A DNA stretch of 64,000 bases from Clostridiales bacterium (GTDB lineage: Bacteria > Bacillota > Clostridia > Christensenellales > Borkfalkiaceae): contig SVHT01000004.1 in the NCBI GenBank assembly GCA_015055615.1, positions 127,308 through 191,307 on the forward strand, written 5' to 3'. Position numbers and translations under genes: made by a program. Shown here piece by piece: positions 15,839-23,234 of this stretch (its first letter is position 1; each line of letters begins with the position of its first letter). The notes under the pieces are model-generated. The model saw only the letters and a program-made list of their open reading frames with translations, ran no database searches and was not told where the DNA came from.

Positions 15839-17482
15839 TTACTCCAAAGACAGAATATAGTAGTAAACGGATTGCCCGCCGTTGTGGAAATCCACGTCGC
15901 AATCGGGATATTTTTCCGCAATTTGCTCGCAGAGCGCCTCCGCCTCTTCCTCTTTCACGTCCTCGCCGTAGTACAGCGTGATGACCTGATGGAAATCTTC
16001 CTTCATTCGTGCAATCAGCTTTAATACCGTCTCTTCCAAGGAGTGGGATTTTGCCAAAATCTTCTTGTCGTCAAGACCGATAATGTCCCCTTCCTTAATC
16101 GAGAAACCGTTGAGCGAAGTGTTACGAACGGCATAGGTTACCTGCCCTACCTTCACGTTGTCCAATGCGTGAATCATGTTCGTCTTATTTTCTTCTGCGG
16201 TTGCCTCGGGATCAAATTCCAACGCAGCGGCAAAGCCCTGCGGTACGTTTTTGGTAGGGATAACGTGCAACGTCTTGTTTTCCACAAGATTTTTTGCCTG
16301 CTCCGCCGCCAACGTAATATTCTTGTTGTTGGGGAATACGAAAACGTGTTCCGCATTGATTTTCTGCGCCGCGTTTGCGATATCGCTTGCGGAAGGGTTC
16401 ATCGTTTGCCCGCCTTCGATAATGCGATCCACCGACAAATCTTTGAAAATCTCGGAAAGACCTGCGCCCGTACAAATGGCAAGCATGCCCATTTCCTTCT
16501 TTTCCGCCTCTAACTTGGCTTTCATTTGGCGGTTTTGCTCCAACATGTTTTCGATTTTGGGACGTTCCAACTCGCCAAGCTCCAAGGCGTAGGAAAGCGC
16601 CTTACCCGGCTGATTGGTATGCACGTGCACCTTAACGAGCTCCAAATCGCCAATACAGATTACGCTATCGCCGATTGCCATCAGCTTTTCACGCAGACGG
16701 TCGATCATAGAAAGCATCGTGCTCTTTTTTAAATTAATAATGAAGAATTCGGTACAGTACGCGTACTGAATATCCCCGATATCCATTGCCAAAATAGCGG
16801 AATTGTCGCCGAAATCCCCATCGCTACCTTCATCCGCCTCCGAATAATTGTTCTCGGCGACTTCTTCGCCCGTCAGCGCAGACAAGAACCCTTTGACAAT
16901 GACCATAAGCCCGACGCCACCCGAGTCCACTACGCCTGCTTTTTTCAAAACGGGCAACAGCTCGGGCGTAAGCGCAAGCGCCTTGTCGCCTTCCGCGATA
17001 ACTTCTTCTAAAAATTCTTCAAAGTTCTTCTTTTTAGACGCCACCTTAACCGCATGCTCGCCCATCATACGGATAACGGTCAAAATCGTACCTTCTTTGG
17101 GAACGGAAACCGCGCCGTAAGCCACTTTCGTACCAGCTTCCAACGCCTTTGCAAAGGTTTTGGTGTCCACCTCTTTTTCTTCTTTACGGACAACGGAACA
17201 AATACCTTTTAAAATCTGAGATAAGATAACGCCCGAATTCCCTCTTGCGCCTTTCAAAGCGCCCTTAGAGATACTGTCGCACACTTCGGGAAAAGCGCTC
17301 GATTGACAAGCCGTCAATTCCTTTACGCAAGATTGCATCGTCAAAGACATATTCGTACCGGTATCGCCGTCGGGAACGGGGAATACGTTGAGCGCGTCCA
17401 CTTTGGCTCGGTTGATTTCGAGTTGCTTCGCGCCGACCAATATCATTTTCCGAAATTCGGTACTGTTTATTGTTTTATGCAT
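15839..17482 (-). CDS. fakA: DAK2-domain fatty acid kinase subunit FakA (YloV)
   Basis: FakA phosphorylates fatty acids held by a FakB/DegV protein, feeding phospholipid synthesis. The amino-terminal DAK2 kinase domain (about 1-200) shows NVFPVPDGDTGTNM and GARGNSGVILSQ, which bind ATP-magnesium; the middle domain and the DegV-like carboxy domain (about 320-547) complete the usual length of about 550. It sits between asp23 and recG as in many Bacillota. GGAG precedes the start. A DegV protein that could be its partner is encoded at 10436-11308. Confidence 0.93.
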   Translation of the reverse strand: MHKTINSTEFRKMILVGAKQLEINRAKVDALNVFPVPDGDTGTNMSLTMQSCVKELTACQSSAFPEVCDSISKGALKGARGNSGVILSQILKGICSVVRKEEKEVDTKTFAKALEAGTKVAYGAVSVPKEGTILTVIRMMGEHAVKVASKKKNFEEFLEEVIAEGDKALALTPELLPVLKKAGVVDSGGVGLMVIVKGFLSALTGEEVAENNYSEADEGSDGDFGDNSAILAMDIGDIQYAYCTEFFIINLKKSTMLSMIDRLREKLMAIGDSVICIGDLELVKVHVHTNQPGKALSYALELGELERPKIENMLEQNRQMKAKLEAEKKEMGMLAICTGAGLSEIFKDLSVDRIIEGGQTMNPSASDIANAAQKINAEHVFVFPNNKNITLAAEQAKNLVENKTLHVIPTKNVPQGFAAALEFDPEATAEENKTNMIHALDNVKVGQVTYAVRNTSLNGFSIKEGDIIGLDDKKILAKSHSLEETVLKLIARMKEDFHQVITLYYGEDVKEEEAEALCEQIAEKYPDCDVDFHNGGQSVYYYILSLE

Positions 17483-17712
17483 TTTTCATGCTCCTTATAA
17501 TCTTTTTTCTCTATCCGCGGCCGAGCCTCGACCGACGGCGAAAAGTAACGGACGGCGCAAACGAAGAAAGCAAAGATGCGCCTTTATAGGAAATACTGTG
17601 GAAGGAGTTCCGTTACGTCGTACAAACCGCGCCCCGCTTTTCCACAAAAGCCGTTTAGCCGTCTGTACACACAAAAAGCGCAAAGCGAGAAATTCCCGTC
17701 TGCGCAAGAGAG
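17483..17712. other. Long spacer between asp23 and fakA without a recognised gene
   Basis: This 230-base spacer interrupts what is usually a tight asp23-yloV pair. A minus-strand frame of 70 codons (17495-17707) is Arg-rich, opens without a ribosome-binding site and looks like chance. I see no terminator or known RNA motif. Confidence 0.4.
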
Positions 17713-18060
17713 TTACAATTTTACACCCACAACGTTGACGTTTACCGTATCCACAACCATGCCCGTAAAGGTTTCCACTTTATATTTAATGGCTTCCTTT
17801 AAGGATTCTGCGATTGCGGTAATGGAAACGCCGTACTTAATCACGACGAACGCGTCCACCACGATGCGAGTCCCAGAGAACGTAATCTTAATACCTTTCC
17901 CGCCCTTCTTCTTTTCAAAGCTGCCCTGAAAACCGCCTTCTTTTTTGCCTGCCATCTCTACGATACCGTAGGATTCCATAGCAGCGTGCGAAGCCACCTT
18001 GCTGATTGCAAGGGCGGACGTAGAAATATTGCCGTAAGCGTTTTTGGTTATAAGTGACAT
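17713..18060 (-). CDS. Asp23/Gls24 family envelope stress protein
   Basis: The 115-residue product matches the Asp23/Gls24 (YloU) family: a compact cytoplasmic domain with AISKVASHAAMESYGIVEM, then GIKITFSGTRIVVDAFVVIKY and a final VNVNVVGVKL strand. Members associate with the envelope in Gram-positive bacteria and some bind fatty acid kinase loci. It precedes fakA and is transcribed divergently from rpmB, the classic rpmB/yloU/yloV arrangement. Confidence 0.9.
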   Translation of the reverse strand: MSLITKNAYGNISTSALAISKVASHAAMESYGIVEMAGKKEGGFQGSFEKKKGGKGIKITFSGTRIVVDAFVVIKYGVSITAIAESLKEAIKYKVETFTGMVVDTVNVNVVGVKL

Positions 18061-18084
18061 AAACGTTTCTCCAAGTTCCTTTTC

Positions 18085-18113
18085 ATTTTACACTATTTGC
18101 CTATATTTTGCAA
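18085..18113 (-). promoter_or_regulatory. asp23 promoter
   Basis: -35 TTGCAA (18108-18113), 17-bp spacer, -10 TAAAAT (18085-18090), just ahead of the asp23 ribosome-binding site. Confidence 0.65.
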
Positions 18114-18172
18114 GTACTTTTTTAAGATTTTTCAATTTTTTCGTTTTTTTTCGTTTTCTGGCGCATTTTTGA

Positions 18173-18201
18173 TTGCTTTTTCAAAATAAAAATGCTATAT
18201 T
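18173..18201 (+). promoter_or_regulatory. rpmB promoter
   Basis: -35 TTGCTT (18173-18178), 17-bp spacer, -10 TATATT (18196-18201), leaving a leader of about 80 nt before rpmB. Confidence 0.6.
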
Positions 18202-18290
18202 ATTTATGCTTGTTTTGAAAAGCGGATTTTTTTGCGCGGAAAAATAGGCGATAAACTATGGAAAATTTATACCCAACGGAGGTGTTTAAT

Positions 18291-18482
18291 ATGTCGAGAG
18301 TATGCAATATTTGCGGTAAAGGTCAAGCATCGGGCAACAACGTCAGCCACTCCAACCGTAAGACGAGAAGAACGTTCAAAGTAAACGTTCAGAAGATTTC
18401 TTACGTAGAAGACGGCAAGGAAATGAACGGTTACGTTTGCGCAAGATGTATCAGAACCCTTAAAAAAGCGGACGCTGAATAA
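18291..18482 (+). CDS. rpmB: Ribosomal protein L28, zinc-binding form
   Basis: L28 is a small protein of the 50S subunit. The 63-residue protein begins [11 protein letters not shown] and has the two CxxC pairs (CNIC near the start, CARC near the end) of the zinc-containing form. The start follows GGAGGTG; the open frame begins 11 codons earlier but that part holds the ribosome-binding site. It is divergent from asp23, and a strong terminator follows. Confidence 0.97.
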   Translation: MSRVCNICGKGQASGNNVSHSNRKTRRTFKVNVQKISYVEDGKEMNGYVCARCIRTLKKADAE

Positions 18483-18510
18483 TCTCCGCTATCTTTAAAC
18501 GTGCTTAAAA

Positions 18511-18538
18511 GCCGACTGCTTATCGCAGTCGGCTTTTT
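18511..18538 (+). terminator. rpmB terminator
   Basis: GCCGACTGC-TTATC-GCAGTCGGC followed by TTTTT. Confidence 0.92.
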
Positions 18539-18560
18539 GCTTTATTCCGCAAATAAATTG

Positions 18561-18592
18561 AAGCTTTGCCGACACGGCAAAGCTTTCTTTTT
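18561..18592. terminator. Second convergent terminator between rpmB and rpe
   Basis: AAGCTTTGCCG-ACA-CGGCAAAGCTT (18561-18585) followed on the plus strand by TCTTTTTT. It lies just past the rpe stop codon and may act for both strands. Confidence 0.75.
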
Positions 18593-19245
18593 TACGCCTT
18601 TAATTTTGCAATCATTGCCGCGCGGTCTTCCGCCTTGAATACGGCGCTACCCGCGACGATAACGTTCGCCCCCGCCGCCTTGATTTCTTCTACGTTCTCC
18701 GCCGTTACCCCGCCGTCGATTTCCAAATCGATATCCTTTCCGCTCTCGTCGATAATCGCGCGAATTTCCCGCAATTTATCGAGCGCCGACGGAATAAATT
18801 TCTGCCCCCCAAACCCAGGGAATACGCTCATTACCAGCACCATATCGCACAGCAAAATTACGTCGCGGATTTTATCCACGGGCGTATCGGGGTTGATAAC
18901 CGCCCCGCATTTTACCCCCGTCGACTTGATAAGCTCCAACACTTCCTTTAAATTATCTTGGCACGCCTCCCAATGCACGGTAATAATATCCGCGCCCGCC
19001 TTAGCAAAACGCTCCACGTATTTTTCAGGATGCACAATCATCAAATGACAATCGAGGGGCAGAGAAGTCACTTTGCGGATATCTTCTACCATTTTAATCC
19101 CAAACGTGATATTGTTGACGAACACACCGTCCATCACGTCGCAATGCACGACGTCCGCGCCGCATTTTTCCAAAGACTGTACTTCCTCGCCCATTTTTGC
19201 GAAATTTGCCGACAAAATAGACGGCGCAATTTTAACGTTTTTCAT
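18592..19245 (-). CDS. rpe: Ribulose-phosphate 3-epimerase
   Basis: It interconverts ribulose 5-phosphate and xylulose 5-phosphate. The 217-residue TIM barrel shows the expected metal and catalytic motifs: APSILSANF at the start, HCDVMDGVFVNNITFG, LDCHLMI, MSVFPGFGGQKF and LEIDGGV. It lies 12 bases after rlmN; the prpC, prkC and rsgA genes that usually separate these two in Bacillota are not present here. Confidence 0.96.
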   Translation of the reverse strand: MKNVKIAPSILSANFAKMGEEVQSLEKCGADVVHCDVMDGVFVNNITFGIKMVEDIRKVTSLPLDCHLMIVHPEKYVERFAKAGADIITVHWEACQDNLKEVLELIKSTGVKCGAVINPDTPVDKIRDVILLCDMVLVMSVFPGFGGQKFIPSALDKLREIRAIIDESGKDIDLEIDGGVTAENVEEIKAAGANVIVAGSAVFKAEDRAAMIAKLKA

Positions 19246-19257
19246 ATGTTTTCTCCT

Positions 19258-20322
19258 TTATTTTTCCGTAGTTTCGTCCAAATAGCTCGCGCGGAGCTGT
19301 CCGCACGCGCCCCCAATGTCCACGCCGATTTGACGGCGTAAGGTCGCAGACAAACCGCCCTTTTCCAGCATTCCCAAAAACCGATACGCGTCCTTGTCCC
19401 CAAGCGCCTTTAAGCTCCGTTCTTTCACCTCGTTCAACCGAATAAGATTGACGTGGCAAGGCTTGCCTTTCAAGAGCTCCACCAAGGCTTTCGCGTGCGT
19501 TTCGTCGCAATTTTCGCCCTCGATTAGGGTGTATTCAAAATAATATCTTCTGCCCGTTTTCTTAAAATAATATTCGCAGGCTTTTAATATTTCGGCGATT
19601 TTATACGCCTTGGCAACGGGCATCGTCCTTGCGCGCGTTTCATCGTCCGTTGCATGCAGAGAAACGGTGAGATTTAAAGGAATTCCCTCGTCTGCCAAGC
19701 GGTACATTTTGGGCACGATACCGCACGTGGAAAGAGAGATGTTCCGCGCGCTGATACACAAACCGCCCTCCGCCGTGACGTTGCGCAAAAACCGCAAAAC
19801 CTCGTCGTAATTATCCAAGGGTTCGCCGCTGCCCATCAGCACGACGTTGGTGACGGCGCGCGCCTCTTTGCCTTGCCCGACCGCATCCTTTTTATGCAGA
19901 GCGTTGACCACCAAAATCTGCGACAAAATCTCGCCCGCCGTCAAATTGCGAATCAGCCCGCCCAACGTCGAGGCGCAAAATTTACAGCCCATACGACAGC
20001 CGACCTGCGTAGAAACGCATTGCGTATAGCCGTATTTGTATTTCATCAAAACGCCTTCGACGAGGTTTCCGTCTGCGTACTCAAACAGATACTTTTCCGT
20101 GCCGTCCGCCGAAAAAAAGGTTTCCTTTATGCGCACGGGCGCGTTTTCATATTCCTCGCAAAGTCGTTCCTTAAAGGCTTTGGAAAGGGAAGTAATCTCG
20201 TCGATTGCCTTGCCCTGCATCAAGCCTTCGTACAGCTGTTTTGCGCGGAATTTTTTTTCGCCGAGCGAAAGCACCAATTCTTCCAACTCGGGATAAGTTA
20301 AATCTTGCAGAATTTTTTTCAT
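19258..20322 (-). CDS. rlmN: 23S rRNA/tRNA adenine-C2 methyltransferase RlmN
   Basis: This radical-SAM enzyme methylates C2 of A2503 in 23S rRNA and A37 in some tRNAs. The iron-sulfur triad is in GCRMGCKFCAST, and the resolving Cys near the end is in GGACGQLRASY. The 354-residue length is normal. Its ATG overlaps the end of rsmB by four bases, indicating coupling. Confidence 0.96.
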   Translation of the reverse strand: MKKILQDLTYPELEELVLSLGEKKFRAKQLYEGLMQGKAIDEITSLSKAFKERLCEEYENAPVRIKETFFSADGTEKYLFEYADGNLVEGVLMKYKYGYTQCVSTQVGCRMGCKFCASTLGGLIRNLTAGEILSQILVVNALHKKDAVGQGKEARAVTNVVLMGSGEPLDNYDEVLRFLRNVTAEGGLCISARNISLSTCGIVPKMYRLADEGIPLNLTVSLHATDDETRARTMPVAKAYKIAEILKACEYYFKKTGRRYYFEYTLIEGENCDETHAKALVELLKGKPCHVNLIRLNEVKERSLKALGDKDAYRFLGMLEKGGLSATLRRQIGVDIGGACGQLRASYLDETTEK

Positions 20323-21554
20323 ACTTTTCTCGTTAGTTTAGAGATATAAAAGCCAGCCCCGTACGCGGTGTCGGGCAAGAATTGTAATCCGTATTTTTTC
20401 TCGTCGTGCGAAAGCGGACTTTGCAGTTTTTCCACGACAAAATCGGGGTGATTTTTCAAAAATGCCTCCACCGTTTCGTCGTTTTCACATTGAAAGAGGG
20501 AGCAGGTCGAATAATACAGCGATCCGCCCTTTTTTACGTAACGGCAAACGGCGTCTAAAATCGCCCGTTGGGTTTTGCCAAGCGCAACGAAATCTTCCTT
20601 TTTCCGAAACAATTTTATATCGGGATTTTCGCTAACCGTGCCGTATCCAGAGCAGGGCGCGTCGCACAAAACCGCGTCGAATTTTTCCTCGTATTGCTCG
20701 TCAAAAACCGAGCTGTCCTTTTGCAATTCCGTGATATTTTCCACGCCCATACGCCGTTTGTATTGCGCAATCAGCTCCACCCTATGTTCGTGCAATTCAA
20801 AGGAAGTAACGCGTTTGCATTTTTCCGCCAAAAGCACCGATTTACCGCCCGGCGCGGCGCAACAATCGAGCAAGTCTTCGCAAGGGGCAACACAGTCGCA
20901 AATGGCGATACTGCCCACCGATTGAAAGGTGTATTCCCCTCTGTCAAAACCCTCGTCCCGCACGAAATTTTCAAAAATATAATTGCCGTTAAAGGGCGTT
21001 TGAATATGCGTTTTTTGGATGTATTTTTCTGCGTTTTTCACAAACCGCACGGACACGCCCGCGCTCTTTGCCTCCGCAATTTTTTCCGCTCTGTTTCCGT
21101 ATTCCTTTTGCAACATTTCCAAAGCAAACAAGGGATAGGAAAGGGCAACGGCTCTGCCCTGCAAGCCCTTGGGAAGGGCGTTATCCACCGCCGTTTTATC
21201 AAATCTGCGAAGGAACGCATTGACGAAACCGCTGACGCCACTCTTGCCCAATTTTTTGCAAAGGTCCACGGCGCAATCGGTAATCATATACCGTTTTTTG
21301 TCCATAAACAAAAGCATATACAGCGAAATTTTTAAAATGGTCCTAACGGCAAGTTTCGGCGCTTTGGGCGCGTAAAAGCGGATACAATGGTCGAAATAAC
21401 CGTCGTTTTCCAACACACCGTACACGATTTTTACCGTACGGGAGCGGTACTGCTCCTCTATGTACGTGTCCGCAATCGCCTGCTTTACGTGCGCGCCGTC
21501 CGAATAGATTTTCGTCAGAATTTGAAAGGGGTCGTAAACGGGATTGCTCAGCAT
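20319..21554 (-). CDS. rsmB: 16S rRNA m5C methyltransferase RsmB-type
   Basis: It methylates C967 of 16S rRNA. The amino-terminal NusB-like RNA-binding domain (about 1-130) precedes a Rossmann methyltransferase domain with CCAAPGGKS (SAM binding), CDAPCSGYGTVSENPD (the conserved PCS motif) and the catalytic YSTCSLFQCENDE. Length 411 is slightly short of 430-450. It overlaps fmt by seven bases and rlmN by four. Confidence 0.92.
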   Translation of the reverse strand: MLSNPVYDPFQILTKIYSDGAHVKQAIADTYIEEQYRSRTVKIVYGVLENDGYFDHCIRFYAPKAPKLAVRTILKISLYMLLFMDKKRYMITDCAVDLCKKLGKSGVSGFVNAFLRRFDKTAVDNALPKGLQGRAVALSYPLFALEMLQKEYGNRAEKIAEAKSAGVSVRFVKNAEKYIQKTHIQTPFNGNYIFENFVRDEGFDRGEYTFQSVGSIAICDCVAPCEDLLDCCAAPGGKSVLLAEKCKRVTSFELHEHRVELIAQYKRRMGVENITELQKDSSVFDEQYEEKFDAVLCDAPCSGYGTVSENPDIKLFRKKEDFVALGKTQRAILDAVCRYVKKGGSLYYSTCSLFQCENDETVEAFLKNHPDFVVEKLQSPLSHDEKKYGLQFLPDTAYGAGFYISKLTRKV

Positions 21555-22498
21555 GTAAACACCTGCCCTTTCTGCGCTTTTCTGCCGTTGATAATATCCC
21601 CGCCCGACATACGTTTTCCGCCTGCCATTTGCACTTCCGTCAGTTTTATCGCGCCGTCGCTACACTTGACCAAAAGACCGCGTTTGGGCTTGTCGGAGAG
21701 GACTTCGCCAATGCTTGCCTCCTCGAAAGCCGTCCGTTCTTCGTCCGTCAAAACCGCCCGCTCTGCGCGGTAAATATTCAGCTTATTTTCACCCAAAATC
21801 GCATGCGCGACGGGCGCGGGGTTCATCCCCCGAATCAAGTTCAAAAGCTCGTTTACAGGGCGATTAAAATCGATTTTTGCGTGTTCTTTGTTGATTTTGC
21901 GAACGACCTGAACGCCCTCTTCGCTTTGGGGTATCAGCGCGTATTTTCCGCTCTCGATTTTTTTCAACGCCTCCACAATCAGCTCTGCGCCAATTTTGGA
22001 GAGTCTATCGGACAATTCGCCGTACGTTTCCGTTTCCGCAATCGGCGTTTCCGCCACACACAAAATATCCCCGCAATCCAAGCCAAGCTCCGTTTTCATA
22101 ATGCAAACGCCCGTCGTTTTTTCGCCGTTTACGATACAGCTTTGTATGGGCGACGCTCCGCGGTATTTCGGCAACAGCCCCGCATGAATATTCCATACCC
22201 CTTTGGGGAAACAATCGAGGACCGACTGCGTTAAAATCTGTCCGTACGCGCAAGTGACCAAAATATCCCCGCCAAGCGCCTTGACCTCGTCGATTTGGTC
22301 GCGGATTTTTTCGGGTTGCAAAACGGCAATACCCTTTTCTAGCGCAAAAATCTTGACGGGAGGTGGCGTGATAATCGCCTTGCGTCCCTGCGGTTTGTCC
22401 TGCTGGGTAATAACACCCACCACTTCGTAACCGCTTTCTATGATATTTTTTAAGGGGGCTACCGCAAAATCGGGTGTGCCTGCAAAAACGATTTTCAT
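21548..22498 (-). CDS. fmt: Methionyl-tRNA formyltransferase
   Basis: It formylates initiator Met-tRNA. The 316-residue protein starts MKIVFAGTPDFAV behind AGGAG; the open frame runs 44 codons further but into the repeat. Motifs seen are NIHAGLLPKYRGASPIQ (with the catalytic Asn/His region) and LDCGDIL. The carboxy-terminal OB-fold domain covers about 205-316. def lies upstream but separated from it by a 266-base repeat-bearing gap, unlike the usual tight def-fmt pair. Confidence 0.96.
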   Translation of the reverse strand: MKIVFAGTPDFAVAPLKNIIESGYEVVGVITQQDKPQGRKAIITPPPVKIFALEKGIAVLQPEKIRDQIDEVKALGGDILVTCAYGQILTQSVLDCFPKGVWNIHAGLLPKYRGASPIQSCIVNGEKTTGVCIMKTELGLDCGDILCVAETPIAETETYGELSDRLSKIGAELIVEALKKIESGKYALIPQSEEGVQVVRKINKEHAKIDFNRPVNELLNLIRGMNPAPVAHAILGENKLNIYRAERAVLTDEERTAFEEASIGEVLSDKPKRGLLVKCSDGAIKLTEVQMAGGKRMSGGDIINGRKAQKGQVFTC

Positions 22499-22537
22499 GT
22501 TTGCTCCTATTTGTTTTACAAGTTGATTAAAAGGTTG

Positions 22538-22767
22538 CTCGGTCGAGTTAAAACGGCAAGATAATCTTGCAGCTAGTCTTACTATCTTTCCGACCGTGCG
22601 TGTATACGCCCCACGTTCGTTTGGGCGCATAGTCGACCGCGTTTTACGAATACTCGGTCGAGTTAAAACGGCGTAGATACGAGCAGTTCAAGGCGTTGCG
22701 AGGGCGCGTACCGATAGTACGTAACCGAGCAACAACGCCGAAATGCGAAGGATATACGTCGTTTTTA
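22538..22767 (+). repeat. Intergenic repeat, copy 2 (modules A and B') between def and fmt
   Basis: Module A runs from the palindrome at 22556 to GGTCGAGTTAAAAC at about 22669 and is flanked on both sides by CTCGGTCGAGTTAAAACG. Module B' follows, with outer ends AAAACGGCG and CGTCGTTTT able to pair, and inner hairpin 22695-22733 (GTTGC/GCAAC, then CGTAC/GTACG). The terminal TTA (22765-22767) is the def stop codon. Confidence 0.88.
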
Positions 22768-23217
22768 AGCTTTTTCGATATGAGTTGCTTTGTCTATATA
22801 CAACACTCCGTCCAAATGGTCGAGCTCGTGACAGATAGCGCGCGCGAAAAAGCCTTTGGCTTTCAAGGTATGCTTTTCGCCGTTGCGATCTTGATAGACC
22901 AGCGTAACCTTCATCGGGCGGGAAACGATACCGCTCTTTCCACGCACGGAAAGACAGCCTTCCCAACCGCTCTGCTCCCCTTTTTGGTCAATGATTTTTG
23001 GATTGATAAACTCGAAATACCCCTCTTCCACGTCCACGACGGCAAGACGGCGCAAAATACCTACCTGCGGTGCAGCGAGCCCCGCGCCCTCTTCCTTTTT
23101 GACCGTCTCTTTCATATCGTCCAACAGTTTCCACAGCTTTTCGTCGAATTCCTCAACGGGGAAACATACCTGTCTTAACACGTCGTCGCCGACCTGTACT
23201 ACGTTTCTAATTGCCAT
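22765..23217 (-). CDS. def: Peptide deformylase
   Basis: It removes the formyl group from new proteins. The three family motifs are present: GAGLAAPQVG, EGCLSV (metal Cys) and HELDHLDG (metal His pair and catalytic Glu). The 150-residue length is normal. It follows priA by 17 bases. The last residues (THIEKA) end at a stop codon formed by the adjoining repeat. Confidence 0.97.
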   Translation of the reverse strand: MAIRNVVQVGDDVLRQVCFPVEEFDEKLWKLLDDMKETVKKEEGAGLAAPQVGILRRLAVVDVEEGYFEFINPKIIDQKGEQSGWEGCLSVRGKSGIVSRPMKVTLVYQDRNGEKHTLKAKGFFARAICHELDHLDGVLYIDKATHIEKA

Positions 23218-23234
23218 ATTCTACTCCTATTATT

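Noticed and set aside
17495-17707. 70-codon minus-strand frame between asp23 and fakA.
   Set aside because: Arg-rich composition, weak start and no ribosome-binding site; typical of a chance frame.
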